26,023 nucleotides of DNA, taken from assembly GCA_964391725.1 (NCBI GenBank), contig CAYMNB010000030.1:1-26023 (forward strand), in the 5' to 3' direction. Positions 1-6,908 of this stretch are shown piece by piece (position 1 is the first letter of the stretch; every line of letters starts with the position of its first letter). This DNA is from SpSt-1165 sp964391725 (lineage in GTDB: Bacteria > Chloroflexota > Anaerolineae > Anaerolineales > Anaerolineaceae). The translations under genes and the position numbers were made by a program. The notes below the pieces were generated by a model. It was not told the DNA's origin. It did no database searches and was given only the letters and a program-made list of their open reading frames with translations.

Positions 1-60
1 TATACTATATATGTTACTGCTCTGCGAAAGCATCAGTTTAAAGTCCACCATAAGTGGCCG

Positions 61-92
61 CCACACAGAAGGAGATATCAATCCTGGTGTGG
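61..92 (+). other. Imperfect hairpin, possible 3' end of an upstream RNA
   Basis: The arms CCACAC (61-66) and GTGTGG (87-92) pair, and inside them AGGA (70-73) pairs with TCCT (82-85) around a short loop. This two-step stem lies only 8 nt before the terminator at 101-125, so it could be the tail of a transcript, coding or non-coding, that starts outside the window. I do not recognise an RNA family, and no reading frame is supported in 1-100. Confidence 0.3.
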
Positions 93-100
93 TGTCAGAA

Positions 101-125
101 AAGACTCCTTGCGGAGTCTTTTTTT
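101..125 (+). terminator. Rho-independent terminator
   Basis: A perfect 8-bp stem, AAGACTCC (101-108) with GGAGTCTT (113-120), closes a TTGC tetraloop and is followed by five more T (121-125). It most likely ends a plus-strand transcript entering from the left edge. Read on the minus strand the same stem is followed by a short T-rich tail, so it may also stop transcripts running leftward from the tRNA gene. Confidence 0.8.
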
Positions 126-189
126 AGTAAAACAAAGTGCCAAACTAAAATAGGCTTGGCAAGGAAAATTGTTAACAAAATGGCGTTTA

Positions 190-262
190 TGGGCCCAGTA
201 GGATTCGAACCTACGACCAAGCGGTTATGAGCCGCCTGCTCTAACCGCTGAGCTATGGGCCC
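190..262 (-). tRNA. tRNA with CAU anticodon, probably tRNA-Ile2
   Basis: The reverse complement folds as a complete 73-nt tRNA: a 7-bp acceptor stem GGGCCCA/TGGGCCC with A as discriminator base, a GCTC/GAGC D arm, a GGCGG/CCGCT anticodon stem with loop CTCATAA (anticodon CAT), a TGGTC variable loop, and a GTAGG/CCTAC T arm with TTCGAAT. CCA is not encoded. CAU can be elongator Met, initiator Met or the lysidine-modified Ile2 species. The GAGCAGGCG-CTCATAA-CGCTTGGTCG context is much closer to the Ile2 tRNA (E. coli ileX type) as I remember it than to elongator Met, and the acceptor starts with paired G-C, which argues against initiator. Identity remains an inference. Confidence 0.9.
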
Positions 263-286
263 CGAACGGTGAACAATACAAGCCCT

Positions 287-315
287 ATTATATCAACATT
301 CGGCGCATTTTTTAA
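287..315 (-). promoter_or_regulatory. Sigma70-type promoter of the tRNA gene
   Basis: On the minus strand the sequence reads TTAAAA, 17 nt, TATAAT, with TGA just before the -10 hexamer (extended -10). It points at the tRNA about 20 nt downstream and starts just after the stop codon of the large minus-strand gene, so the tRNA can be transcribed independently of it. Confidence 0.6.
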
Positions 316-324
316 TCCTGCCGG

Positions 325-3300
325 TCAATTCGCCAGCGTGACTGTCAGCTGCGTGATCTCGCCGCTGCGCTGGAACAGGGCGGCGCTGTCGCGCGCCGAT
401 AACTGCGTTCCCGCCGTCACGTGTCGGCCTTCGTCCGCATAGCGTATGCTGATGTGCGCCGCCGCCCCGCGCCGGTAGATGACCGGCACCTGGCAGAAGG
501 TGAAGCCCAGGCTGCCCGCTTCCAGCGGCAGCGCGCGCTCCGCGCCGTTGATGTCCACATAATGGAACACGGCTGGCATGCTGAGAAATTCCTTCTCCAG
601 CAGCTGCCTGGGCAGGAACGCCACCACGCCGCCCTCCACCACCACGCCCAGCTCTCTCCAGCGCGCCATCAGTTCTTCCTTCACCTGCCCGGTCATGCCG
701 GGCTGCTTGGCGCCCGCGCCCGCCGGGGTGTGTGAATAGGGATCGCTGGGGAAACTGCCGTACTCTGCCGGCGATTTGTTGAAACCGATGCCGTCGCGGA
801 TATCATAATAGAAATCTTTGAGCTGTTCAGCGATGGCTGTTTCGCCGTCCTGTTCATACACCTGCCACAGGTTCTCCTGCACCGCCAGCAGCAGCTTGGT
901 GACCATGTGCCAGTAGATGCTGCCCAACCCTTCATACCCGAAGAAGGTGCCCGAACGGCCGGTGAACGAACGGTGATCAAAGACGCCTTCAAACAGGTCA
1001 AGGACTGGCTCGCTGTACTGCACAACCAGCGCGGTGTATTGTTCTTCCTGCGCCAGTTCTGCCAGAATGCGCCTGACGTCGCGCTCATTGTGGATCAGGC
1101 CATTAAAATGCAGCCCGCCGAGGACATCGCGCAGGATCAGGCGCTGGTCGCCGTTTTCCAGCAAGGCAGCCAGCAGCGGGATGTTCTCTGCGTTGGGCGG
1201 CACCACGTTCTTTTTAAGGAAACCGGGCAGATCGCGGTCAGGATAGAGGATATAACTATGCTGGTCGGCGCGGTAGAGGGGGCTGTGGCGCAACGCCTGC
1301 AGCAACTGCAGCGTTTCTTGGGGCTGCAGAAATCCCGAAGAAAGGATCGCCACCTGCCCCTCCAGCATCAGGCTGAGACGGCCGATCTCGATGGCGTCCT
1401 CTTTGTATTTAAGCACATTGTAGGCGTGGAACATGCCGTCATCGCGGCGGTTGTGCGCCAGCGTAGCCTCAAGATAAGGCAGCAGTTCCGTCAGGAACGC
1501 AGTCAAATCACCTGTTTTGACGTCCAGCGAGCCCGTGCCCAACTGCCCGCCATAGACCGCTGCTCGGAAGTCGGTGCCGGCATTGCCAAGATCACGCATG
1601 AAGGCAAAGCGCGCGCTGTCGCTGAAGCCATGGGCGAGATCGCTCTGGTAGGCCGCTAGAAAGCCCCTGAGCGTTTCCAGCAATGCCGCCAGCGGTGCGC
1701 TGAGTGTGAAGGCCGGCTCATCCGCCTGGCTCAGCAGCGCCTGCAGGAATTTGACATAGCGATACAGATACGCCGCGGTCACCACCGACACACCTTTGCC
1801 CACCAGGGCATTGTTAGCATCGTTCCATTCGGGGCGCTGGGTGTTCATCCAGATACCGCCATCCGGCACCAGGTTGACCACCTTGGCAAGCAGCAGGGAG
1901 AACAGCTTCTCCGCCATGGTGACCGTAAGGATATCGCCGTCCGCAGCAGTCAACAGCTTGCCATCCGTGCCTGCCTGTTTGACTTTGTCTGCAATGGTGT
2001 TGTTCAAGCCACGGTCAAAGTCAATGGTATCGTACCAATCCTCCAGCATTTGCGCGAACGAACGCAGGCGATAGGGAATGTTAGCGTAAACGAACATGCG
2101 TTTGCCAAGGAATTCTGTCAATGTGCCGGGATGATACTGCGCGGACAACTCCAGCAATTTCTGCAGATAAATGATCTGATGGTCGCCCCAGTAGCCGATA
2201 TTACCCCAGGGATCATGCGGATCGGGCACTTCCCATTCGAACCCGTCATAGGTCAGGCGATAGGGATTATAGCCATCGCCAGAGGTGGTGTTGAGGAATT
2301 TACAGATCATATTTTCGATGAATTCCGGATAGGAAGCAGCCAACGGCTCCCAGTTCTGGAAGATGTCACGCCAGTTGCCCTGATAATCGAGTTTGCGCGA
2401 GCCGTCGGGGTTTTTCAGGTTGATGGAAAACTGGTTCCATGGCCGGCTGGGGTCGCCATGGCGGCGGCTGAAGGTCAGCGGCAGGTATTCATACGCCAGG
2501 CGCAGCAAGGCGGGCGAGTGGCTCTCTTCCGCAAACTTGATCAGTTCGCCGATGGTGCATTTTTCAGGTAACCCCGCCAGCAGTGTGTCACGCTGGTCGT
2601 ACAGGGACAGGTTGTGTAATTTGAGGTAATCGCTGAAATAGGCCTTGTCAACAAAATACTGGTCATCGAAGATGCCCCCGCGCATGATGTTGAACAGCGT
2701 ATTGGCAAAATGATGGCTGTTGACCATGCTGTCACCGCTGCATTGCAAGCCGTCAGAACTCGCCACCAGCGCTACCAATTTCTTTTCGCCAGCGGCGACA
2801 TCATCCGCCACACGCTGCCAGAGCGCGCCGGCATCTGCCTTGAGCGCTTCGCGCAGTGCGATCACCGCCGTGATCTCCTGGTTCACATCCATCACCTGGT
2901 GCCATTCTTTGCGTTGGTTGCCCGGCAGGGTGAACTCAGCGTTGACGAAGTAAGCCCCCCGCTGCGCACGCAGGTCCTCTTCTGTGCTGACGGTTTCACC
3001 GCGCCGGAACGCGTCCACCTGCGCTGAACTGAGCAGGATGGCTTTGGGCGTCAGACCATGCTGCCAGGCGATGGTAGCCCGCAGAGATTCGTTCGGTTCG
3101 GGCATGTCCGACAGGGTCGAGGACAGCGTGTAGATGCCGATGCCGGTCTCGCTTTCAAGCTCATTGCGCTTGTAGGCATTCAACAGGTTGCTGGTTTGGA
3201 TCTGCGATTGGCTGAGGATGCCGAAGGGTTGAATGTACTGGGCACCATCCAGCACATCCACCCGAACTGGTTCACCCGCCGCATTCTCTATCTCGACCGT

Positions 3301-3789
3301 ACGCACAAACCCAAAGATCTCGCTCGTTTGCCAGGCATAGCGGAAAACCAGGGCCAGGTCGTGGTTGATCTCCTCGAAGATCAGATGGGTGCCCGGGACA
3401 TTTTTATACAGGTTGCGGGTAAGCAAATACAACCCGGCGTGACGCTGTGAGAAAGGTTCCCACAGGCTGGTTTTGTCATTTTTGGTGATGTGAAAGATGG
3501 TCTTACTGCCGCAGATCTCGTAATTTTCGGTGACTTTGTCATCGCTGGCGTAGGGGAACAGCGCGAAATTGGCATTAACACGCCCTGCCGTCACCCCGCC
3601 TGTGCTGGCGATGAACATCCAGTGATCAGAAGAACTGACCAGGCTGATGAAAAATGGCTGCATGGCATCCACGTTTTCGATACAATAGAATGGCTGTCCC
3701 TCGATCTCCGTCACCTTGCCACTGACGCCGCCCGCCGCCGGAATCAAAGTTGCGTTCCCAATTGTAAGCACCTTCCCAGCATTATTCAT
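325..3789 (-). CDS. Large (1154 aa) putative carbohydrate-active protein, family not recognised
   Basis: I do not recognise a named family. There is no signal peptide or membrane segment, so the protein is probably cytoplasmic. The first roughly 300 residues are beta-rich and the rest is largely helical with many aromatic and acidic motifs, a layout seen in (alpha/alpha)6-barrel glycoside hydrolases and phosphorylases with an N-terminal beta-sandwich. Notable motifs are RHGDPSRPWN (443-452), GNWRDIFQNW (471-480), GYWGDHQIIYL (532-542) and PEWNDANNAL (653-662). The last recalls the GDWNDG-type catalytic segment of GH94 phosphorylases, but this is only a resemblance. The start is the ATG at 3789, preceded by AGAGGG at good spacing and a TATAAT box further up. 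It stands alone, divergent from an MFS gene. Function is unassigned and the carbohydrate link is inference. Confidence 0.88.
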   Translation of the reverse strand: MNNAGKVLTIGNATLIPAAGGVSGKVTEIEGQPFYCIENVDAMQPFFISLVSSSDHWMFIASTGGVTAGRVNANFALFPYASDDKVTENYEICGSKTIFHITKNDKTSLWEPFSQRHAGLYLLTRNLYKNVPGTHLIFEEINHDLALVFRYAWQTSEIFGFVRTVEIENAAGEPVRVDVLDGAQYIQPFGILSQSQIQTSNLLNAYKRNELESETGIGIYTLSSTLSDMPEPNESLRATIAWQHGLTPKAILLSSAQVDAFRRGETVSTEEDLRAQRGAYFVNAEFTLPGNQRKEWHQVMDVNQEITAVIALREALKADAGALWQRVADDVAAGEKKLVALVASSDGLQCSGDSMVNSHHFANTLFNIMRGGIFDDQYFVDKAYFSDYLKLHNLSLYDQRDTLLAGLPEKCTIGELIKFAEESHSPALLRLAYEYLPLTFSRRHGDPSRPWNQFSINLKNPDGSRKLDYQGNWRDIFQNWEPLAASYPEFIENMICKFLNTTSGDGYNPYRLTYDGFEWEVPDPHDPWGNIGYWGDHQIIYLQKLLELSAQYHPGTLTEFLGKRMFVYANIPYRLRSFAQMLEDWYDTIDFDRGLNNTIADKVKQAGTDGKLLTAADGDILTVTMAEKLFSLLLAKVVNLVPDGGIWMNTQRPEWNDANNALVGKGVSVVTAAYLYRYVKFLQALLSQADEPAFTLSAPLAALLETLRGFLAAYQSDLAHGFSDSARFAFMRDLGNAGTDFRAAVYGGQLGTGSLDVKTGDLTAFLTELLPYLEATLAHNRRDDGMFHAYNVLKYKEDAIEIGRLSLMLEGQVAILSSGFLQPQETLQLLQALRHSPLYRADQHSYILYPDRDLPGFLKKNVVPPNAENIPLLAALLENGDQRLILRDVLGGLHFNGLIHNERDVRRILAELAQEEQYTALVVQYSEPVLDLFEGVFDHRSFTGRSGTFFGYEGLGSIYWHMVTKLLLAVQENLWQVYEQDGETAIAEQLKDFYYDIRDGIGFNKSPAEYGSFPSDPYSHTPAGAGAKQPGMTGQVKEELMARWRELGVVVEGGVVAFLPRQLLEKEFLSMPAVFHYVDINGAERALPLEAGSLGFTFCQVPVIYRRGAAAHISIRYADEGRHVTAGTQLSARDSAALFQRSGEITQLTVTLAN

Positions 3790-3843
3790 CAGATTACCCT
3801 CTTCTCATCATCTATCCATTGGTAAAAGCTTTCCTGAATTCCA

Positions 3844-3872
3844 ATTATACTGTAGACCCGGCGACAGGAAAA
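3844..3872 (-). promoter_or_regulatory. Candidate promoter of the 1154-aa gene
   Basis: A perfect minus-strand -10 box TATAAT (3849 to 3844) lies about 55 nt upstream of the start codon. At 17-nt spacing the -35 position reads TTTTCC, which is weak. The -10 is convincing; the -35 is not. Confidence 0.45.
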
Positions 3873-3971
3873 CATGCCCTCGTATTCCCGCCGGTTGTGG
3901 GGTACAATCATGCCGGATTGTCGCGGACTATCCATCAAGAACGGTATGAGATTTTCATTACAGGTAACCCC

Positions 3972-5159
3972 ATGAATCATCGACCCTTCAGCCTATCCCC
4001 GGCATTGCGCGGCGCACTCTATTACGCAATTTTCTTCGGCGTGATGGGCATGTATTTTGCCTATGTCAATGTCGCTTTCATCCAGCGCGGCTACAGCGGG
4101 GTGCAGATCGGCATCTTCTCCTCGCTCTCCTCTGTCATGATCCTGCTGGCATCACCGCTGCTCACCGGTCTGGCAGACCGCAAAGGCTGGCACCGCGAGA
4201 TATTGGCGATGGGAGGCGTGGTGTTCGCGCTCAGCTTGCTGGGCATCCACTTCGTACACGATTTCGTCGCTGTACTGCCATTGATGGCGCTGGCGGCGTT
4301 TGCCTCAGCCCCTTTCAACCCGCTCAGCGACGGCCTCTCCATCCACATGGCCAACCAGCACCAGCTGGATTTCGGCAAAATGCGCGTATGGGGCTCGATC
4401 GGTTTCACGATCGTGTGCATCCTGGCTGGCCTGGTCTACGACCGCACTGGGCTGGGAGTGCTGTTTCTGGCGGGGGCGGTGCTGTTCCTGCTGCGCGGCG
4501 CCGCTGCGGTGCTGCTCGACCCAGTGGAGAACAACGAACCCACCCACCTGGCCATGCCTTCCGGCATGAAAGGCTGGCTTTCTCCGCTTAAGGACAAAGT
4601 ATTCGTGGTATTCCTGGCGGTCATTTTTCTATGGGGCTGCACCAGCTCAGGTTTTTTCACCTATGCTTCCATCTACATGGATCAGCTTTCCAGCAGTTCC
4701 TTCCTGGTAGGGCTGATGATGGCGCTCGCAGCCCTGGGAGAAGTGCCCAGTGTGCTGCTGGCGGACCGCCTGTCACGCCGCCACGGCCTGCTCCCCATGC
4801 TGATGGCTGGCATCGCCCTCTTCGTCCTGGTGATCTTCCTGACCGCCCTGCTCAGCAATCCGGTGCTGATCGTAATCCTGAGTATGGTACGCGGGCTGGG
4901 CTATGGGCTGTTCATCATTGTCGCCCTGCGTTATGTCGACGCACGCGCCCCGCGCAACATGATCGGCACCTACCAGAGCCTGTATGGCCTGGCGTTTTTC
5001 ACCGTTCCCTCACTTGTATTCATGCCCATTCTCGGCGTCATTTACGACAACTTCAGCCTGCAAACCCTGTTCATAGTCGATGGTATCGTTGGTATCACCG
5101 CCGTGCTGCTGTTGGTATGGCTGCAGCGTCTGGTGCGCAAAACCGAAAGCCACGTCTGA
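3972..5159 (+). CDS. Major facilitator superfamily transporter
   Basis: A 395-aa integral membrane protein with about twelve hydrophobic segments. It resembles the MFS_1-like group that includes nucleoside/H+ symporters and 3-phenylpropionate permeases. The loop between TM2 and TM3 reads GLADRKGWHRE, and the equivalent second-half loop reads LLADRLSRRHG. These are the duplicated MFS signature loops G-x-x-(A)-D-R-x-x-R/K. The frame is open upstream to 3819, but the upstream stretch (51 codons) is hydrophilic and unlike the family. Members begin just before TM1 as MNHRPFSLSPALRGALYYAI does here, so I choose the ATG at 3972. The ribosome-binding site there is weak (CAGGTAA). Substrate cannot be read from the sequence. 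The stop codon overlaps a Fur-like palindrome that may belong to the next gene. Confidence 0.9.
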   Translation: MNHRPFSLSPALRGALYYAIFFGVMGMYFAYVNVAFIQRGYSGVQIGIFSSLSSVMILLASPLLTGLADRKGWHREILAMGGVVFALSLLGIHFVHDFVAVLPLMALAAFASAPFNPLSDGLSIHMANQHQLDFGKMRVWGSIGFTIVCILAGLVYDRTGLGVLFLAGAVLFLLRGAAAVLLDPVENNEPTHLAMPSGMKGWLSPLKDKVFVVFLAVIFLWGCTSSGFFTYASIYMDQLSSSSFLVGLMMALAALGEVPSVLLADRLSRRHGLLPMLMAGIALFVLVIFLTALLSNPVLIVILSMVRGLGYGLFIIVALRYVDARAPRNMIGTYQSLYGLAFFTVPSLVFMPILGVIYDNFSLQTLFIVDGIVGITAVLLLVWLQRLVRKTESHV

Positions 5160-5171
5160 TGATTATCATCA
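5157..5171. promoter_or_regulatory. 15-bp palindrome resembling a Fur-type 7-1-7 operator
   Basis: TGATGAT-T-ATCATCA is a perfect 7-1-7 inverted repeat beginning at the stop codon of the MFS gene. The classical Fur 7-1-7 box is TGATAAT-N-ATTATCA, so there is one symmetric difference per half-site. It lies about 50 bp upstream of the -10 box of a ferric-reductase-like gene, which makes iron-dependent regulation plausible. The match is seen; the function is inferred. Confidence 0.4.
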
Positions 5172-5195
5172 CCCAAACCGTCATATAGGGAACGC

Positions 5196-5226
5196 TGCAC
5201 AAAAATCGCTTTTCTCTTGATATAAT
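5196..5226 (+). promoter_or_regulatory. Extended -10 promoter of the flavocytochrome gene
   Basis: TATAAT (5221-5226) is preceded by TGA (5218-5220), giving a complete extended -10 element. A poor -35-like TGCACA lies at 5196-5201. The start codon follows about 45 nt downstream. Confidence 0.6.
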
Positions 5227-5271
5227 CAAAACAGTAAGGTTACTGTTCGATTGTATAAAGGAGTGGTGAAT

Positions 5272-6615
5272 ATGAGCGCAGGTAAAATCTTCTGGCGTAT
5301 CTTCTACTTTTTCAGTCCGCTGGTGTTGTTCGCGCTGGTGCTTTCCAACCAGTTTCCCGCCCAACAGCAGAATCCCGTGTATGTGGGTTCCACCTTTTAT
5401 GGCACCTTTGCTTATGTGTGGCTGTGCTACCAGTTTGTCATCAGTGCGCGTCCCAAATTCATTGAAAAACATTTCGGCATGGACAATCTCTACCGTTTCC
5501 ATGGCGTCATGGCAGGTGTTTCCTTGTTCTTCCTCATCGGCCATTTCTTCATCCGCTTTGCGGGTGTCGGGTTTGACCCCACCAACCTGGGCGCTTATGC
5601 CCTGTTATTGTTCCTCATCACCTCCCTGATGGCATCCATCTTCCTGGTGAATTCCTTCCTGCGCCGCCTGAAGTTCATCGAAAACCTGCACCGCTGGGTG
5701 AACAACAAATTGGGGCTCAAACGCTACTTGTTCGTACTCAGCCACAACTTCTCGCTGGCTGCCGCCACTCTGATGTTCCTGCACGTCAACAGCGGCATCG
5801 TTGGTGAGATTTCCCCGGCTGTGCGTATCGCTTATGCCGCCTTCTTCCTGCTGGGCATCTCCGCCTGGCTCTACCATCAGATCTTGCGCCCGCTGCGCCT
5901 GAAACGAAACGCCTTTGCCGTGGTTGAAAACCGCGTTGAGAACCAGACCGTGCGCTCGCTGCACCTCAAACCACGCCGGGGCAGCCCGTTCCATTACAAA
6001 CCCGGCCAGTTTGCCATCATCAGCGTTCACAACCAGCAATTGCCCCCGGAACCACACCCTTTCACTATTGCCTCGAACCCCGCTAACCCTGAAGAAATTG
6101 AGTTCGTCATAAAAGCTTCCGGCGATTACACCAGCCAGCTGGATAAGATCGTCGTGAATGACGAAGTGCGCGTGGATGCACCTTTCGGCGTGTTCAGCTA
6201 CCTCAACCACCCGGAAGAAAAAGAGCTGGTGTTTGTGGCTGGCGGCATCGGTATCACCCCCTTCCTCAGTATGCTGCGCTGGATGAGCGTCAACGACCCG
6301 CAGCGCAAGGTTATCTTGCTGTGGGGCTGTCGTTTCACGGAAGATCTCATCAAAACCGAGGAATTCAAGCAGTTCAGTGCCCTCATGCCCCAGTTCCGCT
6401 GGCACCCCGTGCTTTCTGACGAGACTGATTATGAAGGCGAGACTGGTTTCTTCGATGCCGAGAAACTCAACCGTCTGGCGGTCAACGACATTGACCTGTC
6501 CTCCGCCGGTTTCTACACCTGCGGCCCGCCTATCATGATGACGATCGTGGAGAATGCCCTGCACGATCTGGGCGTGGAGAAGTCACGCATCCATTACGAA
6601 AAATTCTCGTTCTGA
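5272..6615 (+). CDS. Ferric-reductase-like transmembrane flavocytochrome (FAD/NAD(P)H oxidoreductase)
   Basis: A 447-aa membrane oxidoreductase of the ferric reductase/NADPH oxidase superfamily. The N-terminal half has about six hydrophobic segments. Two of them carry histidine pairs at ideal bis-heme spacing: His77/His91 and His158/His171. The cytoplasmic half is a ferredoxin-NADP+ reductase-like module: flavin-binding HPFTIAS (262-268), nucleotide-binding GGIGITP (324-330) and CGPP (417-420). Electrons would pass from NAD(P)H via FAD and two hemes across the membrane. Whether the acceptor is Fe(III), oxygen or another partner is unknown. The ATG at 5272 is chosen because AAAGGAG (5257-5263) sits 8 nt upstream; an in-frame TTG at 5251 would bury that site. 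The Fur-like palindrome upstream favours a link with iron. Confidence 0.92.
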   Translation: MSAGKIFWRIFYFFSPLVLFALVLSNQFPAQQQNPVYVGSTFYGTFAYVWLCYQFVISARPKFIEKHFGMDNLYRFHGVMAGVSLFFLIGHFFIRFAGVGFDPTNLGAYALLLFLITSLMASIFLVNSFLRRLKFIENLHRWVNNKLGLKRYLFVLSHNFSLAAATLMFLHVNSGIVGEISPAVRIAYAAFFLLGISAWLYHQILRPLRLKRNAFAVVENRVENQTVRSLHLKPRRGSPFHYKPGQFAIISVHNQQLPPEPHPFTIASNPANPEEIEFVIKASGDYTSQLDKIVVNDEVRVDAPFGVFSYLNHPEEKELVFVAGGIGITPFLSMLRWMSVNDPQRKVILLWGCRFTEDLIKTEEFKQFSALMPQFRWHPVLSDETDYEGETGFFDAEKLNRLAVNDIDLSSAGFYTCGPPIMMTIVENALHDLGVEKSRIHYEKFSF

Positions 6616-6618
6616 GAT

Positions 6619-6665
6619 AGAAACCCGGTTTCTTCCAGCGCGCAGCGGTGGGTAACCGGGTTTCT
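6619..6665 (+). terminator. Stem-loop of paired AGAAACCCGGTT repeats, probable terminator
   Basis: AGAAACCCGGTT (6619-6630) pairs perfectly over 12 bp with AACCGGGTTTCT (6654-6665) around a 23-nt loop. It begins 3 nt after the flavocytochrome stop codon. The U-rich tail (TTTCTTGTT) is imperfect. The first arm is itself a near-palindrome, GAAACCCGGTTTC, so this may be a dispersed palindromic repeat used as a terminator. Confidence 0.5.
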
Positions 6666-6845
6666 TGTTCAATAGCGCGCCCGAGAAGCATCCTGTTGTG
6701 CTGTGCAGGCTCAATCGTCTGTGGACTTGTCATTCCGACTGACCGCAGGGAGCGGAGAAATCGAAACAGCTGTACATTGATATGCGCCCGAACCACCTGC
6801 TATGTCTGGCAGTTTTGATCCCTCCGCTACGGTCGGGAAGACAGA

Positions 6846-6876
6846 GACACGGAGTCCATCTTCTAAACTCCGTGTC
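6846..6876 (-). terminator. Stem-loop downstream of lpd, weak terminator candidate
   Basis: GACACGGAGT (6846-6855) pairs over 10 bp with ACTCCGTGTC (6867-6876), 33 nt past the lpd stop codon on its downstream side. There is no real T-tract on the minus strand, so termination may be weak or the hairpin may serve as an mRNA 3' end. The rest of 6666-6845 holds no gene that I can support. Confidence 0.4.
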
Positions 6877-6908
6877 GAATTACCTTCTCTATCGGGCAGA
6901 ACCGTCAA

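Noticed and set aside
907..1659. A 250-codon plus-strand open frame opposite the 1154-aa gene
   Set aside because: It is antisense to a gene with coherent motifs, has no ribosome-binding site and its translation shows no domain. Open antisense frames are expected in GC-rich genes.
3819..3971. Extended N-terminus of the MFS transporter from the ATG at 3819
   Set aside because: The 51 extra residues are hydrophilic and unlike any MFS N-terminus; they overlap the opposite-strand promoter region. The ATG at 3972 fits the fold.
5257..5271. TTG at 5251 as start of the flavocytochrome
   Set aside because: The AAAGGAG ribosome-binding site lies between this TTG and the ATG at 5272, so it would be inside the coding sequence.
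5605..6564. A 319-codon minus-strand open frame opposite the flavocytochrome
   Set aside because: The plus strand carries intact heme, FAD and NAD motifs. The antisense translation is His/Gln/Gly-rich with no fold signal, a mirror of codon usage.
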